DNA of 64,000 nucleotides from JAHJDS01 sp964569795. GTDB lineage: Bacteria; Desulfobacterota; Desulfarculia; Desulfarculales; JAHJDS01. Of the stretch, positions 23,041 through 30,474 are shown piece by piece (position 1 is the stretch's first letter; every line of letters begins with the position of its first letter). The notes under the pieces were generated by a model. It was given only the letters and a program-made list of their open reading frames with translations. It ran no database searches and was not told where the DNA came from. The position numbers and the translations under genes were made by a program. Location: the NCBI GenBank assembly GCA_964569795.1, contig CAZMVB010000005.1:120809-184808 (forward strand), in the 5' to 3' direction.

Positions 23041-23832
23041 TCATTTTTGACTCCGTCCCCTTCCTTGTTGCAGGTTGAAGCTGGCCAACTTCCGTCGCCA
23101 CTCGGGCGTGTCACTAACAAAAGACACGCGATTGAATTTGCTCCCCTCATAGCCCACCCGAGTCCCGATGGCATAGATGTAGCCGGAGTGCGGGCCTGGC
23201 TTGACCACCTTTTCGAGGATGCCGAGATCGACGCAGGCCCTGATGTATTTCGTGACCATCCCTGGTGACAGCCCCAGCCTTTTTGCTGCATCCTGGTTGT
23301 CGATCTGGAGCAGCATAAGGTCCCGCCGGTCGGTCTGGCCTTTGCGCTCCCCCGATTTGACCGGGACCGGTCTTGATCGACGATGCTCTGGCAGGGGGGC
23401 TGCCAATCTATCGGACTCCTCCTTGTTGGCAGTGTTGGCAGTGGTTTCCCAGAGGTAGTTGTAGAAGTCAGCCAGCCGAGTGCGCCTGAACACCTTACTG
23501 TCCCTGATCCCTGGGTCCGACGCCATCCATCTCCGCGGCCACCCCCCCTGTCGTGGAGCCAGCTCGGCCTGATATTCGTTCTTGATGTCCGCGATCCATT
23601 CCTCCACGAATGAGACGTAGGGCTTAACCACGTCCCGTCTGGCCTTGAGTACCTCCTTGTCCATGGCCTTGCTGTCAGGGGGGAGCAAATGCGGGTGCTC
23701 GCCCGCATCGACCTCGGCGCGAAGTTGGTCTTCAGCCCCCTGGACTTCTTCGCCGATTCTCCACTTGATCGCACGAAGTTGCTTCTGGAGTATTTGGTAT
23801 CGAGGGTGTAGGTCATCCGCTTTTTTCGTCAT
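23041..23832 (-). CDS. Winged-helix DNA-binding element protein, possible replication or regulatory protein
   Basis: A 263-residue basic protein with GGAGG eight bases before the ATG. The N-terminal half is helical (YQILQKQLRAIKWRIGEEVQ); the middle contains VFRRTRLADFYNYLWETTAN. The C-terminal third has a helix-turn-helix/winged-helix segment, QIDNQDAAKRLGLSPGMVTK followed by YIRACVDLGILEKVVK, and a beta wing (HSGYIYAIGTRVGY). It is the first gene from the right junction of the element. The AT-rich DNA with repeated GATCAT words right behind it makes a replication-initiator or transcription-regulator role plausible; this is inference. Confidence 0.6.
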   Translation of the reverse strand: MTKKADDLHPRYQILQKQLRAIKWRIGEEVQGAEDQLRAEVDAGEHPHLLPPDSKAMDKEVLKARRDVVKPYVSFVEEWIADIKNEYQAELAPRQGGWPRRWMASDPGIRDSKVFRRTRLADFYNYLWETTANTANKEESDRLAAPLPEHRRSRPVPVKSGERKGQTDRRDLMLLQIDNQDAAKRLGLSPGMVTKYIRACVDLGILEKVVKPGPHSGYIYAIGTRVGYEGSKFNRVSFVSDTPEWRRKLASFNLQQGRGRSQK

Positions 23833-24032
23833 CGCCTTGGCCTCCGTTCTGGCCGTGAATCCTGGGCTCGGGGCTGGGTGAACGGCCCCAGCCCCTCAAC
23901 CGCCTGGCCAGACGGTGCCCAGGAATTTGAAGGTTCAGGTTTGAATTTAGCATCTGGAAGCCTCCCGCCCCTTGTGTTTCCACGGGCGCCTGGCTACAAT
24001 TTCACCACGCAGTTTGAAGGGAATGATTTTAC

Positions 24033-24353
24033 ATGCAGAACTTTGTGTGTTTGGTAAACGCCATGCACATTACGGCATCGGTATTCATCAACGACGACGA
24101 GTCGGGCCTGCATCACGACTACGAGAAGTGGCTCGAAGGCCTGGCCCCTCACGCCCCGGTGAGCCAGTACCAGCACAACCGGACCGGCGAGGACAACGCC
24201 GACGCCCATCTCAAGCGGCAAGTGATGGGCCGGGAGGTGGTGGTGGCCGTGACCGACGGCCGCCTGGACTTCGGCACCTGGGAGCAAATCTTCTACGGCG
24301 AGTTCGACGGCCGCCGCCGCAAGCGGGTCCTGGTCAAGATCATCGGGGAGTAA
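24033..24353 (+). pseudogene. yjbQ: YjbQ/UPF0047 C-terminal fragment with element-derived start
   Basis: A 106-residue frame. Its first five residues (MQNFV) come from the element, after which CLVNAMHITASVFINDDESG and the rest form the C-terminal two thirds of YjbQ/UPF0047, including the conserved HHDYEKWLEGLAP, HLKRQVMGREVVVAVTDGRL and the GTWEQIFYGEFDG-x-RRKRV ending. AAGGGA lies ten bases before the ATG, so the element provides a start and possibly a ribosome site. With the N-terminal fragment at 16745-16891 it reconstitutes a full-length gene across the element. Whether this part folds alone is unknown. Confidence 0.85.
24046..24058. other. attR junction of the integrative element
   Basis: TGTGTTTGGTAAA, again over the Cys-Leu-Val codons of yjbQ. 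It matches attL (16857-16869) at TGTG--TGGT-AA; to its right the host gene continues in frame with AACGCCATGCAC. Confidence 0.75.
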
Positions 24354-24374
24354 CGATCCTTTGGGGGGGACGCA

Positions 24375-25232
24375 ATGGAGTTAGTTAAGCCCGAACGCAT
24401 TTGGGTAAAAGACCACCCTTCCCTTAACGAAAAGTGGGTCCAGTCTATAATCGAGGACGACCCTTCAATCCTTGGCTTGGGTGAGCTTGATTTCAGGGAC
24501 AAAGAACGCCGTCATCCTCGGGCTGGCCGGCTGGACTTGTTATTGGAAGACTCTGAGGCCAATCGCCGATATGAAGTTGAAATTCAACTTGGGGCAACGA
24601 ATGAAAGTCACATAATTCGAACTATAGAGTATTGGGACATCGAACGTAAAAGGTATCCACAATATGACCACTGCGCAGTCATTGTAGCCGAAGACATTAC
24701 TAGCCGGTTCTTGAACGTAATTGGTCTGTTTAACGGATTCATTCCAATCGTTGCCATTCAATTTCAAGCTATGATGTTCAATGACAAAATTGCCCTGATT
24801 TTTACAACAGTCTTAGACGAAATGACTTTGGGTGAAGATGAAGGAAACGGACCTCTGCCGAGAGTCGACAGGGGTTATTGGGAAACAAAACGGGGCACCA
24901 AAGAAACCGTTGCGCTAGCTGACGGAATTCTTGATTTAATCCATTCATTTTCTCCCGAATACGAACTAAATTATAACAAATACTACATAGGACTTGTAAA
25001 GCAGGGGCAACCAAACAACTTTGTAATTGTCAAGCCAAAGAAAAAATATGCAGTAGTCGAAATTAAACTGGCCAAGACAGATGAAGTTAATGGCCAGTTG
25101 GAAGACAGTGATCTGGACGTGATCGATCATCATAAAAGTGGGAGATGGAGAATCAGGCTGAAAAAGAAAGATATTCTCGCAAACAAGGAGTTGTTAACTG
25201 AATTGTTAAAAAAAGCCTCCAATGAATTTTGA
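24375..25232 (+). CDS. PD-(D/E)XK nuclease-like protein of low GC
   Basis: A 285-residue protein, AT-rich compared with both flanks, with GGGGGG before the ATG. The N-terminal domain has GRLDLLLEDS (Asp54) followed by RYEVEIQLG (Glu69, Gln71) and then HIIRTIEYWDIERKRYP, the D...ExQ arrangement of PD-(D/E)XK endonucleases related to NucS and restriction-like enzymes; the AEDITSRFLN and PIVAIQFQ segments follow. The C-terminal 90 residues (YYIGLVKQGQ... YAVVEIKLAK) look like a separate DUF5655-type domain. It lies 21 bases after the yjbQ fragment but differs in base use, suggesting separate acquisition. A defence or repair role is possible but unproven. Confidence 0.65.
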   Translation: MELVKPERIWVKDHPSLNEKWVQSIIEDDPSILGLGELDFRDKERRHPRAGRLDLLLEDSEANRRYEVEIQLGATNESHIIRTIEYWDIERKRYPQYDHCAVIVAEDITSRFLNVIGLFNGFIPIVAIQFQAMMFNDKIALIFTTVLDEMTLGEDEGNGPLPRVDRGYWETKRGTKETVALADGILDLIHSFSPEYELNYNKYYIGLVKQGQPNNFVIVKPKKKYAVVEIKLAKTDEVNGQLEDSDLDVIDHHKSGRWRIRLKKKDILANKELLTELLKKASNEF

Positions 25233-25414
25233 TAATAGAAACTGGACCGGGGCTAATGGGCGTTGTATTGTCGAGAGCGTAAAATCAAGTTATATCGTCA
25301 TAAGGCCAGACATTAACTTTCCATAAAAAGTTATGATTCCACAAAAGCCCCACCATCATCCATCACGGAAGGCGAAAAGTCAATAGGGGGTATCGAGGCG
25401 GTTGGGATTTCTCC

Positions 25415-26704
25415 TCATGGTTTAGCCCTGGATAACAGTTCATGTATGTGCCTACTAGATATCGCAAAGTTTAAATTCTGACCTGTCTTAATTGACAATG
25501 TTACTATACCAATAACCTTACCCCCATAATTCAATAATGGGCTCCCGCTTGACCCTTGCGATATGGGGGCCGTGAACTGAATGAGATATCCATATTTTTT
25601 AACCTTTCTAACTCCGGAAACAATTCCATTTGATACTGTATGATATAATAATCCTAAAGGGCTTCCTATAACCACAATAGGTTCTCCCACTTGAGGTAGT
25701 CTATTTGATAATCTTAGATGATGGAATATGTAGCCTTTATGCCCAAGATGCAGGATTGCTATATCATGTGGTATAGAAAATGCGACTACCCTGGATATTT
25801 TAAATAATTTTCCATTATAGTCACGGATAAATAGCGAAGTCGCTTTCGCTATAACATGATAGTTTGTCACTATTAATTGCTTTCCTTTAATAAAAAATCC
25901 GCTGCCTGCCTTTCTGCGTCTTGATTTAAAGACCGCGTACACTGTGACTATGGACCGTTGCACCTTTTTGATCAAATTTGGGAGTGACCTTGTGGTATCG
26001 CTTGACCCCACATCACGGCGATTATAACTAGACCTACTTTTAAGATATAGCCTGGGTTTGTACCGTTTCCACCTCTGGCCCGTGGTCACTGCAGTCACGA
26101 ATTTGGCAAAATGTATGCCAGTAACTTTTTTCAAGTCGGCGAAAAAATGAGCCTCCACCACCACAATTCGTTTCCTGAGATAACTACGCACTTTTTCAGG
26201 CATACAATTAATCAACATTTCTGCAAATCTAATGTACCGCAGACTCCTCCAAAATAAACCTGTAGCTTGTCTATATTTCTTCTCTTTAAAATTTCTCGCT
26301 CCATATTTAAACATTACCTGTGCGAGTCTAACCATGTCTCCAATAAAACTATCATAAACTATTGTAAACCTTTTTACCTGCTTTGGCCCCGCAATATTTT
26401 CTGCCTTTATTAAAAGGGCTAAGCTGCTCTTCAGTCGCCGATAGCTTGCTTTGGGATGCCCATTCCAATAAAGTATTTGGCCTTTCCTGAATTCTTGTCG
26501 AGCCTTTTTAACCAACTTGATAGCGGAATCGGGTCTAGAGGTGGATGCAAAAGAAATGGCAGGCATTGAAAATGTAAATAGTAATATTACTAACAAGTTT
26601 GCAAGAAACCATATGTATGGGGACTCCCGAAACTGCAAATTTTCAACTGATTTCTTCTGACGTTCAGGTGCTTGAATCGGAACCAAATAGCGGAAGAACT
26701 TCAC
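25415..26704 (-). CDS. Trypsin-like (HtrA/DegP-type fold) serine protease, low GC, with helical N-terminal domain
   Basis: A 429-residue protein starting at GTG (GGGGGG upstream). A hydrophobic segment at about 31-53 acts as a signal anchor or a signal peptide cut near SFAS. Residues 58-240 are helical and basic, resembling degenerate TPR-like repeats. The protease domain (250-425) has the triad His283 (TNYHVI), Asp314 (HDIAIL) and Ser388 (GSSGSP), with GSGFFIKG and FAISSRHI as in HtrA peptidases, but no PDZ domain follows. It should cleave proteins outside the cytoplasm. Base use is much more AT-rich than the chromosome, pointing to recent acquisition, like the nuclease-like gene facing it. 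Confidence 0.85.
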   Translation of the reverse strand: MKFFRYLVPIQAPERQKKSVENLQFRESPYIWFLANLLVILLFTFSMPAISFASTSRPDSAIKLVKKARQEFRKGQILYWNGHPKASYRRLKSSLALLIKAENIAGPKQVKRFTIVYDSFIGDMVRLAQVMFKYGARNFKEKKYRQATGLFWRSLRYIRFAEMLINCMPEKVRSYLRKRIVVVEAHFFADLKKVTGIHFAKFVTAVTTGQRWKRYKPRLYLKSRSSYNRRDVGSSDTTRSLPNLIKKVQRSIVTVYAVFKSRRRKAGSGFFIKGKQLIVTNYHVIAKATSLFIRDYNGKLFKISRVVAFSIPHDIAILHLGHKGYIFHHLRLSNRLPQVGEPIVVIGSPLGLLYHTVSNGIVSGVRKVKKYGYLIQFTAPISQGSSGSPLLNYGGKVIGIVTLSIKTGQNLNFAISSRHIHELLSRAKP

Positions 26705-26878
26705 AAGGCCCCCCTGTATCGATCTTTATAGTATAACTCAAACTGGCCGAATTAGGAAGCCTGGCCGTGCGTGGTTTACAAGCGGCTGATCAATAATAAC
26801 TTTTCCGTAGAAGTTAAGAATTTATATTGGATATTCACGAACTTGCGATTGAAAAGCTGGACTAGCCCCTCACCCCTT

Positions 26879-26905
26879 CCCTCTCCCCACCCGGTGGGGA
26901 GAGGG
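26879..26905. repeat. Dispersed CCCTCTCCCC palindrome, copy 1
   Basis: Perfect 13-bp arms around one base, preceded by CCCCTCACCCCTT. A degenerate second copy is at 27993-28016. Such words recur in many bacterial genomes as intergenic repeats. Confidence 0.7.
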
Positions 26906-27066
26906 AGACGTTCGGCCGGCCGCCGGAGTCGCCTTGCGGCCCGGCAGTCTGGGGCGCGGCTCAACCCTGGAGTTTATATACTGCGAAGCCGGAATGAAAT
27001 GGAGGCGGCAAGCGCGAACGAGGAGTTGGCCAAGCACCAATCGGTTATCGCGAGTCAAGAGGCGCC

Positions 27067-27118
27067 CACTGGCGCCCGGTCACCCCCCTTCCGGGGGGTG
27101 ACCGCTTTGGTGCCAGTG
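27067..27118. terminator. Nested hairpin at the end of the lipoprotein gene
   Basis: A perfect 12-bp inner stem with a TTCC loop (27077-27104) is enclosed by a 10-bp stem with one mismatch-type pair (27067-27076 with 27109-27118). It starts 11 bases past the lipoprotein stop on the minus strand; no T-run follows, so it may act as an RNA stabiliser rather than a terminator. Confidence 0.5.
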
Positions 27119-27128
27119 CCGGCTCGCG

Positions 27129-27695
27129 TCAGCGTCTGCGGCGGTTCTGATTGCCACTCGTTGACCGTGACCGGTTATTTCCGACGTTTTGGTTCCGCGC
27201 TACCGTGGGGCGCGAAACAGTGTTGATTCGACGCACGTTCACCTGGGGTCTTGAGACCCGAGCCGTGGGGCGCGAAACAGTGTTGATCCGACGCACGTTC
27301 ACCTGGGGTCTTGAGGCCCGAGGCGCTCGCCGGCTGACGTTCCGGGTCGGTGTCGGCCGGGAGATGCGGCGCGAACCGGTGTTGTTTCTACGCAAGGCTG
27401 GCCGGGGACCGGCCCGGTTGACTGCCGTTCCGGTAACGCGACGGCGCGGCTGATTTCGGCCCCGGGCCCGATTGCGGTGAATGGCCGGGCCCTGATAGCT
27501 GTTTTGGCCGCGGTAAAAATGTACCGGGCCGCTTTGGTTATAGTAGTAGCCGCTGGAGTTGTACTGAGGGACGGCCGGTCCGTAATAATAGCCGCCGTCG
27601 GTATAGAAGTACTGGTCAGTGGGGACACACCCCACACTCGTGACACCGATAAGACCGACGAACAGCATGGCGACGAGGGCTTTTTTCGCGTTCAT
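27129..27695 (-). CDS. Repeat-containing basic lipoprotein
   Basis: A 188-residue protein with GGAGG before the ATG. Signal peptide ending in lipobox TSVGC (Cys23), then a Tyr/Gly/Gln-rich segment (YFYTDGGYYYGPAVPQYNSS), then a very basic Arg/Asn/Ser/Pro-rich tail of about 110 residues. The tail holds two 20-residue repeats, each RVSRPQVNVRRINTVSRPTA or a close variant, encoded by a near-perfect 60-bp tandem duplication (27208-27330). It should sit as a lipid-anchored, probably unstructured protein of the cell envelope. No function is recognised; base composition matches the chromosome. Confidence 0.75.
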   Translation of the reverse strand: MNAKKALVAMLFVGLIGVTSVGCVPTDQYFYTDGGYYYGPAVPQYNSSGYYYNQSGPVHFYRGQNSYQGPAIHRNRARGRNQPRRRVTGTAVNRAGPRPALRRNNTGSRRISRPTPTRNVSRRAPRASRPQVNVRRINTVSRPTARVSRPQVNVRRINTVSRPTVARNQNVGNNRSRSTSGNQNRRRR

Positions 27696-28123
27696 GGCGA
27701 CCTCCTTTCCGAACCCGTCTCCATTGACGGATTCAGTCCTTGGTCCGCCTTATTGAAGGGCACACAGTGTGCCATTGGTCTCAATTTGCTGATATTATTG
27801 ATTATATGAAGCGAAGGGCCCTGTTTCAGCCTGAGGATTGTTTAGATTTTATCCAGACGGCCCGACTGATGGATAATAAGGTTACATTTTCTCGGCCAAC
27901 GGGGCCTTGCTTCCGAGATTCGGACCGTTGTCAATAAATTTCCGACAATTGGAATGTATCATTTCTTCTTGATCGAGGCCCCCTCACCCTGTCCCTCTCC
28001 CCGCAAGGGGCGAGGGAAACTTACTGAAAATGGGGGCGGCCCTTCCCGGCCTTCTTATTCGTAAAAAAAATCCCGGCCAAAACTGGGCGTCCCGGCCGGG
28101 ATTTCAATTCCAGTTAAAGGGCG
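27696..28123. other. Intergenic region of 428 bp
   Basis: Upstream part holds the promoter region of the lipoprotein gene (AT-rich around 27780-27960). A second copy of the CCCTCTCCCC palindrome lies at 27993-28016, and the aminotransferase terminator at 28063-28102. No gene supported. Confidence 0.5.
28063..28102 (-). terminator. Rho-independent terminator of the aminotransferase operon
   Basis: ATCCCGGCC and GGCCGGGAT (28070-28078, 28094-28102) form a 9-bp stem, followed on the minus strand by eight T, 21 bases after the stop. Confidence 0.88.
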
Positions 28124-29320
28124 CTAGGACAGATCGGCCAGGGCCTTTTCGAAACGATTCAGCCCCTCCTCGATGGTCTTCATCGAGGTCGCATAGGAGA
28201 TGCGGATACAGGCGTCATCGCCAAAGGCCGCGCCGGGCACCAGGGCCACGTTGGCCTCGGTCAGCAGGTACTCGGCCAGGGCCACCGAGCCGTCGATCTC
28301 CCGCCCCTTGAACTTGCCGCCGAAGATCTCGTTCACCTTGGGAAACACATAGAACGCGCCGCCCGGGACGTGGCAGCTCACCCCGTCGATCTTGTCGATA
28401 CGCTCGAGCACGTAGTCCCGCCGGCGCCGGAACTCCTCGACCATGCCAATAATAAAATCCTGCGGGCCTTTCAGACCGGCGATGGTCGCCGCCTGGGCGA
28501 TGGAGTTCGGGTTCGAGGTGGACTGGGACTGGATCTTGTTGACCCCCTTGATGATCGGCTCGGGGCCGGCCATGTATCCGATCCGCCAGCCGGTCATGGC
28601 ATAGGTCTTGGACACGCCGTTGAGTACCATGGTCCGCTCGATCATGCCCGGCCGGGTGGCGATGGAATCGAATTTTTCCCCGGTGTACATGATCTTCTCG
28701 TAGATGTCGTCCGAGATGACCACCAGGTCGTGCTTGACGGCCAGATCGGCCACCATATCCAGTTCGTCTGACGAAAAGACCGAGCCGGTCGGGTTGGACG
28801 GCGAGTTAAGTACGAAAGCCTTTGTTTTCGAGGTGATCGCCGCCTCGATTTCGGCCCGGGTCGGCTTGAACTGGTTGGCCTGGCTGGTGGGGACGATGAT
28901 CGGCTTGCCCCCGGCCAGCATGACCATGGGCGGATAGGACACCCAGTAGGGGGCCGGGACGATCACCTCGTCGTCCGGGTTGATGATCGCCTGGCAGAGC
29001 TCGTAGAACGAGTGCTTGCCGCCGCAGTTGACCGTGATCTGATCGATCGAGTATTCCAGGCCGTTGTCCCGGCGGAACTTGTCGGCGACTGCTTTTCGTA
29101 ATGCGGCAGTGCCCGGCACCGGGGTGTAACGGGTCTGGCCCTCGTCCATGGCCTTCTTGGCCGCCTCGCGGATGTGCTCCGGGGTGTCGAAGTCCGGCTC
29201 GCCGACCGCGAAGCTCAGGACGTCTATCCCCTGGGCCTTGAGTTCGGTGGCTTTGGCGTTGATGGACAGCGTCGGCGAGGGCGGGATTTCCAGGATGCGG
29301 CGGGCCAGTTCAATGCTCAT
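28124..29320 (-). CDS. Class I aminotransferase (aspartate aminotransferase, Ib type)
   Basis: A 398-residue PLP enzyme of normal length. Motifs: LSFAVGEPDFDTP near 35, GGKHSFYELCQAIINPDDEV near 100-119, LNSPSNPTGSV near 171-181, the cofactor lysine in NGVSKTYAMTGWRIGY (Lys238), and a substrate-carboxylate arginine in CIRISYATS near 377. The pattern fits subgroup Ib aspartate aminotransferases such as that of Thermus, moving amino groups between aspartate (or related acids) and 2-oxoglutarate. The start overlaps the stop of the PilZ gene (ATGA), so the two form an operon, ended by a clear terminator. Confidence 0.93.
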   Translation of the reverse strand: MSIELARRILEIPPSPTLSINAKATELKAQGIDVLSFAVGEPDFDTPEHIREAAKKAMDEGQTRYTPVPGTAALRKAVADKFRRDNGLEYSIDQITVNCGGKHSFYELCQAIINPDDEVIVPAPYWVSYPPMVMLAGGKPIIVPTSQANQFKPTRAEIEAAITSKTKAFVLNSPSNPTGSVFSSDELDMVADLAVKHDLVVISDDIYEKIMYTGEKFDSIATRPGMIERTMVLNGVSKTYAMTGWRIGYMAGPEPIIKGVNKIQSQSTSNPNSIAQAATIAGLKGPQDFIIGMVEEFRRRRDYVLERIDKIDGVSCHVPGGAFYVFPKVNEIFGGKFKGREIDGSVALAEYLLTEANVALVPGAAFGDDACIRISYATSMKTIEEGLNRFEKALADLS

Positions 29321-29715
29321 TTTCCATTTTCCTCGGTGGCCAATTTTTCCGGATCAACGAACGGATGGGACACCTCCTCCAGGATCCCGTCCGGGTCTTC
29401 GGCGTTGTAAACGATCAGATTGCGCAGATGGACATAGGAGTCCAGGTCCAGGGAGGTGAACTCCACGGCCAGACCGTCGTCGGTCACCCTGACCACCCGC
29501 CCCTCGGCGGTCAACCGCAGATCAGAGCTGGCCCCCAGCAGGCGGATGGTGATCTGGCAGGCCGCGCCCGGCTCCAGGTGCTGATCGGTATAGATAAATA
29601 TACCGGTCATGCTCACGTCCCGGGACCGGGTGGATTTGACTGTCAGGTCACCCGAGGCCAGCTCCACTTCGGTGGTAAAGACAACCCTGGTCCGGCGTCG
29701 GCGTTCATCTTCCAT
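29317..29715 (-). CDS. PilZ-domain (c-di-GMP-binding) protein
   Basis: A 132-residue single-domain protein with AGGGGC before the ATG. The c-di-GMP-binding signature is complete: RRRRTRVVF at the N-terminus (the RxxxR motif) and DVSMTGIFI (D-x-S-x-x-G) at 33-41, followed by the six-stranded barrel with a CQITIRLL strand and the GLAVEFTSLD closing strand. It probably relays cyclic-di-GMP to an unknown partner. Its stop overlaps the aminotransferase start, an odd pairing that may reflect simple operon crowding. Confidence 0.9.
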   Translation of the reverse strand: MEDERRRRTRVVFTTEVELASGDLTVKSTRSRDVSMTGIFIYTDQHLEPGAACQITIRLLGASSDLRLTAEGRVVRVTDDGLAVEFTSLDLDSYVHLRNLIVYNAEDPDGILEEVSHPFVDPEKLATEENGK

Positions 29716-29920
29716 GGTTTGCCCCTGGTGAAAGTAACCATTCTATTTATCATAAATGATTTTTCAGGGCAAGGGGAAGGCCTGATTTCCTCCCGATCGG
29801 CCTCGGCCCGGTGGTCCGGGCCTGCCCCCCCGGCCCCAATCAGGATAAAAAAAGTCCTGGTTGCCCCTGGCAGGGGCGGCCTAAGGTGCATATATTTAAT
29901 ATTAAAAAAAGGAGACAGCC

Positions 29921-30436
29921 ATGTACTCTGAAATCGTGATGGATCATTTCAAGAATCCGCGGAACGTGGGGGAGATCGAAAACGCCGACGGCGTGGGCGA
30001 GGTCGGTAACCCGGTCTGCGGCGACATGATGTCCGTGTATATCAGGGTCAAGGACGAGAAGATCGACGACATCAAGTTCAAGACATTCGGCTGCGGGGCG
30101 GCCATCGCCGTGTCGAGCATGGTCACCGAAATGGCCAAGGGCAAGACCGTGGACGAGGCGATGAAGATCTCCAATCGGGACGTGGCCTCCGAACTGGGGG
30201 GACTGCCCAAGAACAAGCTCCACTGCTCGAACCTGGGGGCCGACGCCCTGCACCTGGCGGTGACCGACTACCTGGATCGAAAGGCCGGCAAGCCGCCCAA
30301 GGAAGTGGCCCGCAAGGACGTGCACGAGCACACCCACGGCGACAAGTGCTACTGCCCCTACTGCGACGCCGAGTTGGAAGAGCCCGCGCCCCCCTTCTGC
30401 AGGTCCTGCGGCCGGGAAATCGAGGCCGAGCACTGA
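29921..30436 (+). CDS. iscU: IscU/NifU-type Fe-S scaffold with C-terminal zinc-ribbon tail
   Basis: A 171-residue protein with AAAAAAAGGAGA before the ATG. The IscU/NifU-N scaffold (1-125) keeps the cluster ligands Cys33 and Asp35 (NPVCGD), Cys58 (FGCGAA) and Cys102 (KLHCSNLGADAL). After a His/Lys-rich linker the C-terminus adds CYCPYCDAELEEPAPPFCRSCG, two C-x2-C pairs that look like a small zinc ribbon or rubredoxin-like knuckle. It assembles Fe-S clusters in the cytoplasm together with the desulfurase-like protein encoded 38 bases downstream. The tail is not part of standard IscU. Confidence 0.93.
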   Translation: MYSEIVMDHFKNPRNVGEIENADGVGEVGNPVCGDMMSVYIRVKDEKIDDIKFKTFGCGAAIAVSSMVTEMAKGKTVDEAMKISNRDVASELGGLPKNKLHCSNLGADALHLAVTDYLDRKAGKPPKEVARKDVHEHTHGDKCYCPYCDAELEEPAPPFCRSCGREIEAEH

Positions 30437-30474
30437 TCGTCATCAACCGCTGACCGGATTCTAGCGAGGTAGAG

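Larger units (their letters stand above)
16858..24058. mobile_element. Integrative element of about 7.2 kb inserted in yjbQ
   Basis: Bounded by the two halves of a yjbQ gene whose reading frames rejoin exactly at a shared core of about 13 bases. All coding genes lie on the minus strand: winged-helix protein, three or four unknown proteins, a catalytic-domain-only tyrosine recombinase, a DUF3102-like protein, a Cro/C1 regulator and a large serine recombinase ending at the left junction. No conjugation, capsid or tail gene and no recognised relaxase was seen, so the element is probably a mobilizable or satellite element that depends on other elements for transfer. Two non-coding blocks with multiple inverted repeats (20831-20919 and 22686-22902) are candidates for control or replication/transfer sites. 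Confidence 0.85.
26705..27128. other. Intergenic region with palindromic repeat and nested hairpin
   Basis: Contains a 13-bp-arm palindrome CCCTCTCCCCACC / GGTGGGGAGAGGG at 26879-26905, a type of dispersed repeat seen again at 27993-28016, and a nested hairpin at 27067-27118 (outer CACTGGCGCC / GGTGCCAGTG, inner CGGTCACCCCCC / GGGGGGTGACCG, arms of 12). The latter directly follows the lipoprotein gene stop on the minus strand. No coding region supported. Confidence 0.6.
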
